Positions 1-10,376 of a DNA stretch of 64,000 bases are shown here, one piece after another (position 1 is the first letter of the stretch; every line of letters starts with the position of its first letter). Origin of the DNA: Lepidurus packardi (lineage: Eukaryota > Arthropoda > Branchiopoda > Notostraca > Triopsidae). A program made the translations under genes and the position numbers. The notes under the pieces were generated by a model, which was not told the DNA's origin, did not search any database, and saw only the letters and a list, made by a program, of their open reading frames with translations. The stretch spans positions 1,201,001 through 1,265,000 of the forward strand of contig JAKZAN010000003.1 in assembly GCA_023053545.1 (NCBI GenBank). The letters run 5' to 3'.

Positions 1-640
1 GTAATTAATTCTTCGCAATATAACTTCGCCACGGTTTCGGCTTTTTGGTCGGGTATGGCGTAAGCTTCTGGCCATTTAGTTAAATAGTCTGTGAAAACTA
101 TAATGTATTTGTTTCCGCGAGGTGTACCTGGAAGCGGGCCGAGGACGTCGACGGCGATTCTATCGAATGCGCGCTCTGCTATCGGCATGGGCATTAATGG
201 AGTCCAAAGGGTTTTTGTAGGCGATTTGCGTTTATTGCAAGATGGGCAGGACCGTATGTACTTCTTTACGTCCCTATAGAGGCCTACCCAATAGTACCGG
301 GCTATGATTTTGTTATATGTTTTTTGTATGGCCGGATGTCCTGCGTTTTTGTGGTCGTGTAGACTGGATAGGATGATCGTTCGTAAAGTATCGGGGACAA
401 TTGGGCGTGGAACTAGGATTTTACTATCGTGAATGCTGGGCCGTAGGCGACAGAGGATGCCGTCGGAGTTTAGCAGATATTCGTGTGATTTTTGTTTCCA
501 GTGTGAGCTCATTTTAGGTAATGTTGGGGACGAATTGCCTGATAAGAGTTGCAACAATTTGGAACAAGCTGGGTCCTTCTGTTGTTCTAGGACAAAAGTT
601 GCTTTCGTAAAGTAATTTTCGTCTGTAATTGTGGCGACCG
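1..640 (-). pseudogene. pol: Gypsy G1 integrase, truncated by window edge
   Basis: Reading the minus strand from about 640 down to 1 gives an open integrase segment. First come the end of the RNase H tether (GNADGLTRTP) and a linker with LRPSIHDSKILVPRP. Then comes the zinc-binding HHCC module (H..H in LHDHKNAGH, C..C in CPSC), and then the start of the catalytic core, whose first Asp lies in IAVDVLGPLPG, followed by FTDYLTKWPEAYA. The remaining catalytic residues lie beyond the left edge. Integrase inserts reverse-transcribed DNA into the genome. This segment is open, but the upstream RT of the same element has a stop and a frameshift, so the copy as a whole is dead. G1 also includes the RT at 1391-2359, gag-protease at 6880-8665 and the LTR at 8737-9023. 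Confidence 0.85.
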
Positions 641-1380
641 GGGTACGGGTCAAGCCGTCAGCATTTCCGGGTTTCTTACCAGGTCGTGGAACGACGCATT
701 GGACGAACGAAGTTTTAACGAAGGAAACGAGATCGGTGTGGTTTGTGACTAATTCTATATTTGCCCGATTGCCAGGCGAACAAACACAAAAACTAACAAA
801 ACACTAAATTTCTATGCCACAATGCTTCGACGAATTTCGAGGCGATGTACGAGTTCGAGTTCGAGTTCGAGAGCACCTTTCACGAAAAACTAAAAAGTGA
901 CTGCCTGGGCGAAAAAGACAGTCTGTTAAATAGTCACAAGTCCTTTGTCTGTTAGATCCATGCGGAAAATGTCTTTCGCACATGTGTCTACAGTTAGGTT
1001 TTTTGGGTAACAAATCTTCTCAAGGGGTTCCATGCAAAGGGTACCCCTTGCCTAACTGTCAGTCGTCGGAGTCAATTTTCTGCCCAGTTTTACAACATAA
1101 TGGACCGTCGCTGGACCTCTGGTTCCAGCCTCCACGAGAACGGGCAGCAGCCGGCCCCGCTTAGGCATACCAGTTCGATGGTCAAGCGACGGACTGTCAT
1201 AAAACAAAGGGTAGGTCGTGCTGTCAGGAAAGTGGTCTAACTGTCGCGGGTCGCACATTAAAATGATTATTCAAAGGCAATTCGTGCGTTTCGGAGTTAT
1301 CCCTCCGACATTGACTTGCTTCCGGATTCCATCCGGAACACATTGTGAGTTTGTTCATCCCATCGAAATGTACTACTTTT
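641..1380. other. Degenerate or replaced RNase H interval of G1
   Basis: RNase H should lie here between the G1 RT and integrase, but none of its usual motifs (a DAS-type first Asp, TDHKPL) is visible in any frame. At the right edge a shifted frame still reads RT tail residues (FLGLSNYYRRFIKNYA) up to about 1340. At the left edge the GNADGLTR motif appears near 650. In between are an unrecognised 68-codon reading frame (1052-1258, minus) and a short imperfect GAGTTC run near 851-872. The interval may hold an unidentified insertion or a heavily decayed domain. Confidence 0.4.
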
Positions 1381-1390
1381 GTTCGTCAGT

Positions 1391-2359
1391 TTAGTAAGGG
1401 GGTTTGCTATTATAGCGTAATTTTTTATAAACCGCCTGTAGTAGTTTGAGAGTCCTAGAAAAGGTCGGACGTCTTTGGTGCACCTGGGGTTTCGGGAAAT
1501 TTTGGACGGCTATAATTGTTTCGGGATCTGGGGCTACTCCGTGTACCGATACTATGTGATCCAAGTAGCTGACCGATTGTTGTCCGAAATGGCATTTCTT
1601 TTGCTTGAGTTTTAAACCAGCTTTCGAAAATAATCCCAATACAGTACGAAGGTGGCTGATGTGGTCTTGGAAGGATTCGGAGAAAATTATGACGTCATCC
1701 AAATAGACCATGGCGAAATTTGTGCAGATTGGAAGCAATAGTCGTTGCATTAAACGTTGGAACGTTGCTGGGGCGTTAGTTAGTCCGAATGGTAGGCATT
1801 GGAATTCGTAATGCCCATTGAATGTGGAAAAAGCCGTCTTCTCCCTATCTTCCGGAGCCACCTCTACCTGCCAATAGCCGCTGGCTAAATCCAATGTTGA
1901 GAAGAATTTCGCATTTCCAAGTAGGTCTAGCGTGTCGTCGATGCGAGGTAAAGGGTAGACGTCTTTTTTAGTTACGTTGTTTAACTTCCTGAAGTCTACG
2001 CAGAACCGTTCCGAACCATCTTTCTTTTTCACTAGGATAACGGGTGCACTCCAGGGAGAGTTCGACGGTTGAATGAAATTTTTTTTCAACATTTCTTGGA
2101 CGTGCTGATCTATTACGCCACGTTAAGACATTGGGACGCGGTATGGCCTTTGGTGAATGGGTGGAGCGTTGCCTATGTCGATTGTATGCTGAACCAATGT
2201 CGTCCTGCCCAGTTCGCTGTCGTCTCTTGCAAAAACATCGCGAAACTCTAGCACGAGTTTTAAAAGGTCGCGGCGTTGGTAGGGCCGGAGATCTCCGAGG
2301 TTAATATCTTTTGGTAAGGCGAACTCGAGTGCAGGTGCATCGTGTACGGCCGTTATAGA
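1391..2359 (-). pseudogene. pol: Gypsy G1 reverse transcriptase
   Basis: This is the reverse transcriptase of the older Gypsy element. The minus strand shows the thumb-proximal SPWSAPVILVKKKDGS, FRKLNNVT, the first catalytic Asp in FFSTLDLASGYWQ, FGLTNAPATFQRLM, and the catalytic box YLDDVIIFS. There is an in-frame TAA near 2120, and the frame shifts near 1475, after which the conserved FLGLSNYYRRF motif continues in another frame. Reading resumes in phase with the protease portion at 6880 once the nested G2 element is discounted, so G2 split a continuous pol gene. The copy cannot encode a functional enzyme as it stands. Confidence 0.88.
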
Positions 2360-2606
2360 TGTAACGACCTCTGTGCGTAGGCTAAGACTCTCTATTTGGC
2401 ATTAACATACAGTATATATACACACCAGGACAAAGGGTCAATCAGGAAATATAGGTTAAGGAAGAGGTCAACGTCGTGTACCAAGAAGCGGGTCAGTAGT
2501 CAGTTCCTAGTACAATTAGAGAGGTCACTTTTGGTCAAGTCTCAGGAGTCACCCAGGGCAAAGGAACACAATTGCATATGGTTCATTTCATTTCTACCAC
2601 ACTACA
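2360..2606 (-). repeat. G2 3' LTR
   Basis: This 247-bp long terminal repeat has TG..CA ends (plus strand TGTAACGACC at the left, CACACTACA at the right). It matches 6633-6879 except for one substitution at 2542. A TATATATACA stretch inside could be the promoter TATA region. LTRs carry the promoter and the polyadenylation signal of the element. A related but diverged LTR start occurs at 63066. Confidence 0.95.
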
Positions 2607-2619
2607 CTCGCCCCCTTAA
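2607..2619 (-). promoter_or_regulatory. G2 polypurine tract
   Basis: Immediately upstream of the 3' LTR in element orientation the minus strand reads AAGGGGGCGAG. Such a purine run abutting the LTR primes plus-strand DNA synthesis in LTR retroelements. Confidence 0.75.
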
Positions 2620-3107
2620 CAACTTTTAGCGTCTTTTTCTCGCGTTTCGTGGCATAAATCCAAGGGCTGTCCTGGTTCCACATATACCAGCCTTAATGGT
2701 GGCCGTCGAACTCGACAGCTCCTACGTGCAGGAATATTTTCGGTATCGGGACAAGTTGTTCCTAGCCCATTCTCATTCGGTAAAACATCCTCAGGGTCGT
2801 TTTCTGGAATGTTGGCTTCAGGTTCGTCATCCTTGCGTACAGTGTCATCTTCGCCATTGTTTTCAGAAATGTTTGTTTCAGGTTCGTCTTCATTCCGTAC
2901 AGTTTCATCTTCGCCGTCGCTGTCCAAGACACACCAGTCATCATACAATTCCAGGAACTGTGGAGATGCAGGACGTTCTTGATTCACAGGGGTCACGCGT
3001 TCTGGCAAAATGGGCGTTTCTTCGGGCTCCTCGGCGTCGCGTGGCACTAGCACTTCTTCGTGCTCGTCTTCCGTCGTACAAGGCTTGACATTATTAAAAT
3101 GCACCAC
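2616..3107 (-). CDS. G2 integrase C-terminal tail, detached by internal deletion
   Basis: This 163-codon frame begins with MVHFNNVKPC, the typical C-terminal end of Gypsy integrases where the protein folds back to the 'VVHFNRLKP' strand. It continues with a very acidic, repetitive region (ETNISENNGEDDTVR-like units repeated) and ends in a basic stretch (PARRSCRVRRPP). It overlaps the 3' end of pol in another frame. The intervening integrase catalytic core, usually several hundred bases, is absent. I infer a deletion junction near 3100-3120. The ATG is probably not a real start; the frame is the downstream remnant of pol. It is unlikely to be an envelope gene, since no signal peptide or membrane segment is visible. 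Confidence 0.6.
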   Translation of the reverse strand: MVHFNNVKPCTTEDEHEEVLVPRDAEEPEETPILPERVTPVNQERPASPQFLELYDDWCVLDSDGEDETVRNEDEPETNISENNGEDDTVRKDDEPEANIPENDPEDVLPNENGLGTTCPDTENIPARRSCRVRRPPLRLVYVEPGQPLDLCHETREKDAKSC

Positions 3108-5800
3108 CTTGCATCTTAGGCCAGTAGAATCTTTGCCGCAATTTTGCTAAAGTCCGCGCGACACCCATGTGTGCGGCCGTTTCCTCGTTGTGATAGGTTC
3201 TAAGAAGTGTCTCCACAACCTTCTTAGGCACCAAAGGGAGGAGGCGTTCCCCCTCTTCACTTGTCCATTTTCTGTACAGCGTTTCGTCTTGCACGCACAA
3301 CTTACTTCTCTGGACCCAATAACTCCTTAATGTTGAATTTAAACCTTGCGGCGATTTCGGAATGACGTTTGGTGTCTTCAACCAACTGGACACTACGTTG
3401 AGGTCTTCATCGGTCTTCTGATGAAAGGTTATTGACGTCTCCGTGGTCTCCACGGTACTCACAACTGGGTCAGCCAACAGGTTGGAGCAGGGCATATCAG
3501 GGACATCTCCATCTTCTTCTTCTTCCAGATCCTCGGACTCGTCGTCTTGAATTCCACATTGAGTACATGGACGTCTTGACAACGCGTCCGCATTACCATG
3601 TTTTCTTCCTGGACGATGATCTATTTCAAATTGGTACGCAGCCATCAGTTGGAGCCACCGCAACACTTGGCCGGAAGGATTTTTACGCTTCTTCGTCCAT
3701 GCCACGGCACTGTTGTCGGTCCTAATCTTGAATGGCTTTCCCAAAAGGTAATGACTGAATTGTGTTAGCGCAAATTTAACGGCCAAAAGTTCTTTTCGTG
3801 TCACGCAGTACCTGGATTCCGCCCGAGACAACCCACGGCTTGCAAATGCCACAGGTCTTTCAACTCCATCAATAACTTGTGACAGAACAGCTCCCAAACC
3901 CACATTGCTTGCGTCGGAGTCCACCAGAAACGGTTTTGATAAATCAGGGAAAGCCAGGATGGGTGTCGACGTAAGCGCAGCTTTTAAAGCCTGGAATGCT
4001 TCTTCACAAACAGTGGACCATTCAAACTTAACCGTCGGCTCTGACAATTTGTAAAGTGGCTTTGCGATGTTAGCAAAGTTTCGAACGAATCTTCTGTAGT
4101 ACGACGCCAGTCCTAGGAATCGGGATACCTGATCCGCATTGATCGGTCTTGGCCATTCTGCAATGGCCCCGGTCTTCTCGGGATCCGTTTGTATACCATC
4201 CTGACTAACTACATGTCCAAGGAAGGTAACATTGTCTCGAAACAATTTGCATTTGCTCGGTTTTATTTTCAAATTAGCATCTTGCAAGCGTTGACAAACT
4301 TCTTCCAGTCTCGCTAAGTGCTCTTCAAATTTTCGGCTGAAGATTACAATATCATCTAAGTAGATCAGGCAGACGCTCCATTGCAAACCCCTTAGGACGA
4401 GTTCCATGAGCCTTTGGAAACTACTTGGCCCATTGCATAAGCCAAAAGGCATGACGTTGAACTCGAACAAGCCCTGGGGCGTTTGGAATGCCGTTTTTGG
4501 TCGATCTTCGGTTTCAACTTCTAATTGGTAATAACCGCTTATCAGGTCCAGCGTAGAAAAATACTTTGCTCCCGCTAAAGCATCCAAAGTGTCGTCGATT
4601 CTGGGGAGAGGATACGCATCCTTGACTGTTACGTTATTCAGGCCCCGGTAGTCCACGCATAAGCGAAGAGTCCCGTCTTTCTTTTTCACCATGACTATGG
4701 GTGAACTCCAAGGGCTCGATGAAGGGGAAATGGCTCCTTGACCCAAGAGATCATGCACCATCGTATCTAACTGCGGTTTCCAGTGCGCTGGGACTCTTCT
4801 GGGCTGTACCCGAACAGGGGGTTGTGTCCCCGTGTTAATGCGATGCTTGAAGTAGGTAGTTCTTCCCAAATCGCTCGAATGTAGCGACAAAATACTCTTG
4901 TGTCTTCTGAGGAAATTTTCCAACTGATGTTTCTGACTTACCGTTAGGGATTTAGATGGTTCTCCAAAAAGGGAAAGGTATGGGGCGTCAATTTCCTCGG
5001 TAGAATTAGGCTGTTTGTTGGTTGTAGTGGGCAAATCTGAAGTATGATCGATGCTTGTAGTTAATAGCTCACTCACTTCATCCCCCAATGGCGTAAATAC
5101 TCCTACTCTGGTACCAGATTTAAGACGAACAGGCTTGTCAGTAACGTTCATAAGTCTTACAGGAACACGTCCGTTCCCAACAGTAACTAATGCCCGCGCA
5201 ACAAATAACCCATCCGGGTCTATGTTGTTGGGCAATTTTTCTATCAGGCCTTGACCTGTGACTGAACCTGGTATGCAAGTCATCACTAAAAGTTCATGTC
5301 GTGCTGGAATCACTGTTGTTTCCGCTACTTCGATGGCCACCTCTGGTGAAGCTTTTTCTTCCAAAACCACTTGTTCGCTTCCAAACCGCAGTACGTCGTC
5401 TTTAAAATCAATCGCCATTCCGAAGTATTTCAAAAAATCTCTGCCCAAAATGACTTCTTGGTTCATGTCATCGGTAACGTAGGCATTAAACGTAAATGTT
5501 CTCTCGTTTATCACAAACGTAACGACAGTGCAACCCAAAATGTTCATAACTTGGCATCCCGCCTTCGCCGTTCTGACCCGAATGACCACCGGCAGAATAC
5601 ACAAATCTTGGACAAGATATGATTTAACTAATGTAATGTCTGATCCAGAATCCACAAGCATAGGGACAACTGTTTTACCACAAAAACCTTTGACATAAGC
5701 GGCAATATTCACATGCGCAACGTCAAATTCCAAATCGGCCCCTTCATATCCGTGAACTGGAGTCGGAGCCACGCTTCCAGTTAGTTGGAGTTTCCCTGGT
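3094..5800 (-). CDS. pol: G2 pol: protease, RT, RNase H, start of integrase
   Basis: This long open frame lies in the -1 frame relative to gag and is already open upstream of gag's stop, so expression by -1 frameshifting is likely. Domain order is: retropepsin with active-site LVDSGSDITLV; reverse transcriptase with FFSTLDL-type first Asp region (KYFSTLDLISGYYQ) and catalytic YLDDIVIFS; RNase H with LVDSDASNVGLGAVLS and the tether HGNADALSRRP; and the beginning of integrase, where only the two zinc-ligand histidines (around AAHMGV) and the FYWPKM motif remain. The frame then ends abruptly. Both cysteines of HHCC and the whole DDE core are missing, so the product can make cDNA in principle but cannot integrate it. 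No internal stops are present. Confidence 0.9.
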
Positions 5801-6632
5801 TCTGCATACTGCCACTGGCCTTCTTTGGTTTGGTGCAGGTTGCTTGAAAATGGCCAGGTTCTCCACAGTTAAAGCAGGTCCTCGGAGTGTTCCCCTTGTT
5901 GGCTGATCTACGCTGATTAAAAGAATTAGTTTTCAGTTCTTCCATAATTTTCTCGAAAGTGCCAAATCGCTGCTCCATCATTTTCGCCATGTTGGCAAGC
6001 TTCTGGTCAACCGTACTTGACGCCATGGTTGCTACTTCAGCCTGTTCAGAAGACTCGAGGTCTGCTACCATCTTCACTTTACGAAGTGCTTCTTGTTGGG
6101 CTCCTCTTTCGTATCCTCGGATCTTCTCTACAGCTGCATCCAAGGAAATATCTTTCATCCCATTCAGCTGCATTCGCAGCTCTCGCGGCTCCGTTGCATC
6201 GATAAGACGGCTTACTAACATTCGTTCTTGACTCACTGCATCCAACGATGGAAAAGCCTTCTTCAGGGTGTAGCGAAGCTGACGCGCGAATTCGGTCACG
6301 GAGTCCTTCGTGCCTCTACTCATAGTTTCAAATTTTCGCTGATACGTTATCACGTCCGTGTCTCGGAACATATCACTTATGGCTGCCACAGCACTGTCGT
6401 ACTTAACTTGTAAATCACTGTCTAAAAGAGAGTACATTCTTTCCGCGCGTCCTCTTAATGACATTGCGAAATGTTCCACTTTCTGTGTTTCGTCCAAAAC
6501 ACTGAACTTAGCGTACCGCTCAAAGCGTCGGCACCACGCTTCCCACTCTTCTTCCGTGCCATCGGAAAAAAACTCTGGTGCGAATTTGGGAGAGCGTTTG
6601 TCAACGAGTTGAGGGTCTACCGACTGCGCCAT
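5781..6632 (-). CDS. gag: G2 gag (capsid/nucleocapsid)
   Basis: This intact 283-aa gag polyprotein forms the particle and binds RNA. The capsid-like segment contains WEAWCRRFERYAKF and YQRKFETMSRG..EFARQLRY, as in Gypsy retrotransposon gag. A single CCHC zinc knuckle, CFNCGEPGHFQATC, lies near residue 255. The ATG is the first base after the 5' LTR (LTR edge at 6633), so the start codon overlaps the primer-binding site and there is no leader. Translation ends at 5781 and pol overlaps in the -1 frame. Confidence 0.9.
   Translation of the reverse strand: MAQSVDPQLVDKRSPKFAPEFFSDGTEEEWEAWCRRFERYAKFSVLDETQKVEHFAMSLRGRAERMYSLLDSDLQVKYDSAVAAISDMFRDTDVITYQRKFETMSRGTKDSVTEFARQLRYTLKKAFPSLDAVSQERMLVSRLIDATEPRELRMQLNGMKDISLDAAVEKIRGYERGAQQEALRKVKMVADLESSEQAEVATMASSTVDQKLANMAKMMEQRFGTFEKIMEELKTNSFNQRRSANKGNTPRTCFNCGEPGHFQATCTKPKKASGSMQNQGNSN
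6617..6632 (-). promoter_or_regulatory. G2 primer-binding site (tRNA-Ser type)
   Basis: Directly after the 5' LTR the minus strand reads A then TGGCGCAGTCGGTAG. TGG is the complement of a tRNA CCA end, and TGGCGCAGTCG complements the 3' end expected for a serine tRNA whose acceptor stem begins GCAGTCG. The gag ATG overlaps its first bases, so the tRNA-binding site also encodes the first gag residues (MAQSV). Confidence 0.75.
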
Positions 6633-6879
6633 TGTAACGACCTCTGTGCGTAGGCTAAGACTCTCTATTTGGCATTAACATACAGTATATATACACACCA
6701 GGACAAAGGGTCAATCAGGAAATATAGGTTAAGGAAGAGGTCAACGTCGTGTACCAAGAAGCGGGTCAGTAGTCAGTTCCTAGTACAATTAGAGAGGTCA
6801 CTTTTGGTCAAGTCCCAGGAGTCACCCAGGGCAAAGGAACACAATTGCATATGGTTCATTTCATTTCTACCACACTACA
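6633..6879 (-). repeat. G2 5' LTR
   Basis: This 247-bp copy is identical to 2360-2606 apart from one base. It is the promoter-side LTR of the minus-strand element and is followed on its outer side by the TAGA duplication (6880-6883). Confidence 0.95.
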
Positions 6880-8665
6880 TAGACACCGTTTCTGCTTCTG
6901 ATAATGATCCCAGTGCCGTCCCGCGTTTTATTTCGACCACCTTGTTCCCTTCATTATAGACGCAAATGGGGATCCTATGTGCATTGATGCTGACAATGGC
7001 ATCTTCTACGTATAGGCTGGTGGGGGGAGGGGTAATTTCCAATGGGCTCTGGTATAAAGCTTGTCGGAAGTATCCGGTAGACAGGGGGCACGTTTTGGAC
7101 ACCCCATATATCATGCATTTAGATCTGGCAGGTATGTATACTAGTTGTGGGTTGATAACGGGGAAATATTGTTCTCGAGCTAAATTGATTTGATTAAGTG
7201 TCTCTACTTGGCCTAACCTGGGTATGTGAATTGGCAGTTTAGACCCGTCGATGATCATTTTTAGGGAGCGGATAGCGTCCATTCCAAGGATACATTCGTG
7301 GGAAAGCTTTTAGACGACATGACATTTAAGGCTTATAGTTTTGTCTGCGACTGTTAATGGTAGTATGAAGCATCCCATCGTTGGGATTGCCTCTCCGGTT
7401 GCCGACGTTAACCTTGTATGTGTAGGGGTCATGTGTGTTCGCAAAGCTCGGTCGAGCAATTTGAACGTTCGGTAATGGAGAACTGTTAATCCAGCCCCTG
7501 TGTCTACCAAGGCTCTAATAGGGGTTTTTCCGACAAAAATTTTACAGAGTATCCGATTTTTAAAGATTTTGGGTGAGTCAAAGGGTTTTATATTGTTTAG
7601 TGGAAGTGCCGGTTGACCTTTGTTATTTACAACCGGCACCGTTAGTTTTGTTGACGGCTGTCGAGGGACAGGGGCGGGATCCCTGCATACGGCTGCTCTA
7701 TGTCCCAGTTTTCCGCATCTATAGCAGGTAAAGTTTGGCCTATTTCCTGGGGGTCTAGGTGAACTGGGCCTTTGAAAACGAGCGTGTCGCAGTCCGGAAG
7801 ATGGACTTCTGTGAGGAGAAAATGAATTTTGTCCCCTATCTAATCTTTCGTAGGGTTGTTGGGGATCGTAATTTGAGGGGCTTCGTCCACGGTAACGCGC
7901 TGTATTGAACGGGTGGCGTTCTGTAGATGGGCTGCGGGAACGACTTGCGGGACGTCGTTCGCTAGAAGCTTTAAGATTAAGCGCTGCGACTGTCTCTTGT
8001 AGTTGTGTTATCAGATTTTGCGCGGCAATGGCGGTTGGGACGATCTTTTCGTTCCGCTCTTGCTTTACTGAAAGATTGACGGCTTCCATGAACGTCTCAG
8101 GTTCCTTATCGAGCACGTACCGTTTTAAGTGCGGTAGGAGACCGCGAATGAAATTCAACTTCATACCGCGGTCGAAATTTGCTTCGCGTTCTTTTTGTAT
8201 ATCTACTGTAGGGGAGAGGCCCGGGACATGCTCCTGCAGCTGCCTTACAAGTCGTCTGATATCGTCAGCAAATTCTCTCACCGGCTGATCCTTGCTTTGG
8301 GAACAGGTCTGTAGGGCTTCGAGTGATTCAGTTTCCGAGTGCTTGTCGTCGAAACGATCTTTCAGATACGTTTCGAAATCGACAAACGTTTGAATAAGGT
8401 TGCTGTGCCTTAACTCATCGTAATACTCTCCTGCTTTCCCTGCGAGTTTTTGTGCCGCCATACGAAGTTTTGTATCTTCGTCCCATTTCGCAAAATGCCC
8501 TTTTCGATCTACTTCGTTTAGAAAATCCCGTACTGTAGGTCCGGGTTTTGTTCCCGTGAAACGTGGCAACTCCGTTAGTAGCGAGTGATTAAGGAGGGGA
8601 AAGAAGAGTCTTTCGAACTGCTGTTCGGAGAACGTATAGTTTTGCGTGGACGGGGCTTCAGCCAT
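6880..8665 (-). pseudogene. gag-pol: Gypsy G1 gag and protease
   Basis: From the ATG at 8665 (MAEAPSTQNYTF) the frame encodes a gag with a capsid-like region (LPRFTGTKPG, DFETYLKDRF, FIRGLLPHLKRYVLD) and an Arg/Ser-rich basic linker. A CCHC knuckle, CYRCGKLGHRAAVC, follows, and then a retropepsin with LVDTGAGLTVL. Gag and protease are in one frame, so no frameshift is needed. A single in-frame TAA at 7310-7312 interrupts the protease; the same frame continues beyond it (HECILGMDAIRS) to 6880, where G2 is inserted. The stop lies inside a conserved block, so I read it as a nonsense mutation, although stop-codon readthrough cannot be excluded. Confidence 0.85.
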
Positions 8666-8715
8666 TGTGTTATAGAAATAACTACTGCTTGCCGCGTATC
8701 GGGGCTTCGGGTTCT

Positions 8716-8730
8716 GTTCCGCTGCCACCA
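8716..8730 (-). promoter_or_regulatory. G1 primer-binding site
   Basis: Six bases inside the G1 LTR edge the minus strand reads TGGTGGCAGCGGAAC, beginning with the TGG expected for a site complementary to a tRNA CCA end. I cannot assign the tRNA with confidence. Confidence 0.5.
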
Positions 8731-8736
8731 ATGTGA

Positions 8737-9023
8737 TGTTACTATTAAAACGCTGTACTTACGTTTTAGGCTTCTAATGAACACTAGTAACTACGACAAC
8801 GCAAGAGACTTTGAAGCTCATTCCTCGACTGTATTCTCACTTACTCAGTTCGTTACACTCGTTACATTCGCACGGACTCAGCTCGTTACACTCTGGTATC
8901 ACACTGGCCACTCGAATCACTTCCCTGCTGTCCTTTATACCTTCCGGTAACTGAACAACAGGGTTGCAAAAAGTGATGGCTCTGTTGTCACTAGAAGAAA
9001 GGTCTTCTTCGTCCGTCACAACA
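8737..9023 (-). repeat. G1 5' LTR
   Basis: This 287-bp block lies just upstream of G1 gag and is bounded by TGTTACTATT (left, plus strand) and GTCACAACA (right), giving TGTT/AACA ends. In element orientation it contains TATAAAGG as a TATA box and short GTAACGAG-type direct repeats. Only one LTR is in the window, because the other lies left of base 1, so the borders rest on end structure and context. Confidence 0.65.
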
Positions 9024-9454
9024 AAGCCATAAACACTAAAGCGTTTCTAGGTCGCTTAAAGTGTCATTACACTTCTATTTGCGGTAGTTGGTAGGCTTCT
9101 ATCCATGTACTAATTTGTGCATATATTCTTTTTTTTCCCTGTGATCTAGGACTCTGTTTAAATTGTAGTTCCAATGATACATTTTGCAGTTCTAATGATA
9201 CATTTTCTCTATATCGGAGGAGACTGGTATCCAATGCTGGCGGTACCGTAGAAGGACTCCCAAGAGGCTGCTTATAAAGTCTGGTACCTTAATCAACGCT
9301 TCGTTTCGCGACTTTCCTTCGCAGATCGCCGAAGCTTCGAAGACAAAGCGTAACTTTTTTTGGCTTGTTTGGATTGATCACGGCGTGGTGAGATAATTAC
9401 CATGTCCGTCCATCCGGTCCAGGTATTTCGTCCATCTGGTCCAGGTATTTGCGC
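9024..9454. other. No gene recognised; short repeats at right end
   Basis: This spacer between the G1 LTR and the BEL fragment has no convincing coding sequence. Near 9400-9450 a short phrase (CATCYGGTCCAGGTATTT) is repeated twice in tandem, followed by a small perfect hairpin (GCGCCTAC..GTAGGCGC) just before the BEL frame stops. Confidence 0.5.
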
Positions 9455-9871
9455 CTACTCTGTAGGCGCAAAGCCGCCATCAATGTATTTGTTAATCACA
9501 TCTGCATAAGGTAAGGCCAGTGTTGGGTCTTGTTTGAAACTACGTTCCAACATAAAAAGACGACAAAGTGCTTGATTTCGATTGTTAGGGAAGATGACGT
9601 CATAATTTTCCCATAAGAGTCCTGTTTCGTAGCGTTCACCGTTGTGTAGAGTGGTATTTTCCGTAATCGTCAGTGCTCGATTTTCTACCTGAGTTTTCAG
9701 ACTATCGATGAGCTTAACGCCAAGAGAATCAATCCAGAAGTTCTGGATAGTGGCGTCAAGGTCGTATTCGGAATTATTGCCGTGGATGAACTTGACGTGA
9801 GGAAACGTATCGTATTTGTTCTTGGAAGGTTGGTCAAGTGATCCAACAACGCACCAACCGAACGGTGTTAA
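9455..9871 (-). pseudogene. pol: BEL/Pao pol fragment between protease and RT
   Basis: The minus strand encodes TPFGWCVVGS, a tryptophan- and acid-rich linker (NFWIDSLGVK), GLLWENYDVIFPNN, and LFMLERSFKQDP...YADVINKYIDGGF. This order matches the region linking protease and RT in BEL/Pao elements, typically GW..G, FW..E, PW, and 'LEKRLQKDPE..Y..VI.DYL..GYA'. The frame stops at once after GGFAPTE, and no RT follows on this side, so the element is truncated here. Its upstream half resumes in phase at 13138, on the other side of the Harbinger H1 insertion. Confidence 0.8.
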
Positions 9872-10376
9872 CAAGAGGCCTTTTCCAGCGAGGGAACAGT
9901 TGTGCTGTGCGTCCGTTGTGCGAGGAACAGGCTGTTCGTGGTTTTGTCCGGCACAGTTGTGTTCCAGCGACTGTTCCTCGCACAGTGCGTCCAGTTGTGC
10001 GATGAACCGACGGAACAGAAAAAATTTTGTTCGACGGTTCTGATCCTCCTTTTGCTGGCGCGGTTATTTGAAAGCGGATTACTGAAGTCAAGACTCCCAA
10101 GCCTTAGCTTGGGCTATGCGTATCCATTTATTTAATCAATAGTTCGTGGAAGCCATGACAAGGCTCTTCAACTAATTTCGCTAGAAAAGTTCTTGTATAT
10201 TGTGAAAGTTTCAGTGTAAATGAAAGCTTAATCCGGGAAGAAAATTGGTGAATGAATGTATCCGGTTGACAATAAATTATACTTTCTTCCTATCCAAATT
10301 TTGTTTAGTCAATAACATAGTCTTTCTTGTTGAAGTCAACTTCAGTTCATCTGTCTAAACTTGTGAATTGTCGAAA

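Larger units (their letters stand above)
2360..6879 (-). mobile_element. Gypsy-type LTR retrotransposon G2, nested in G1
   Basis: This is a 4,520-bp element bounded by two direct 247-bp LTRs that differ at one base (2542 T against 6815 C). It is flanked by a 4-bp target duplication TAGA (2356-2359 and 6880-6883). In element orientation the order is LTR, primer-binding site, gag, pol, a tail reading frame, polypurine tract, LTR. It sits inside the pol gene of G1, and G1's reading frame continues in phase across the insertion. The near-identical LTRs indicate recent insertion. The integrase core is missing (see the pol entry), so this copy is a deletion derivative that would need integrase from another copy. 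Confidence 0.95.

Noticed and set aside
2616..3107. Envelope gene of Gypsy G2
   Set aside because: The position suits env, but the peptide starts with the integrase tail motif VHFNNVKPC and has no signal peptide or transmembrane segment.
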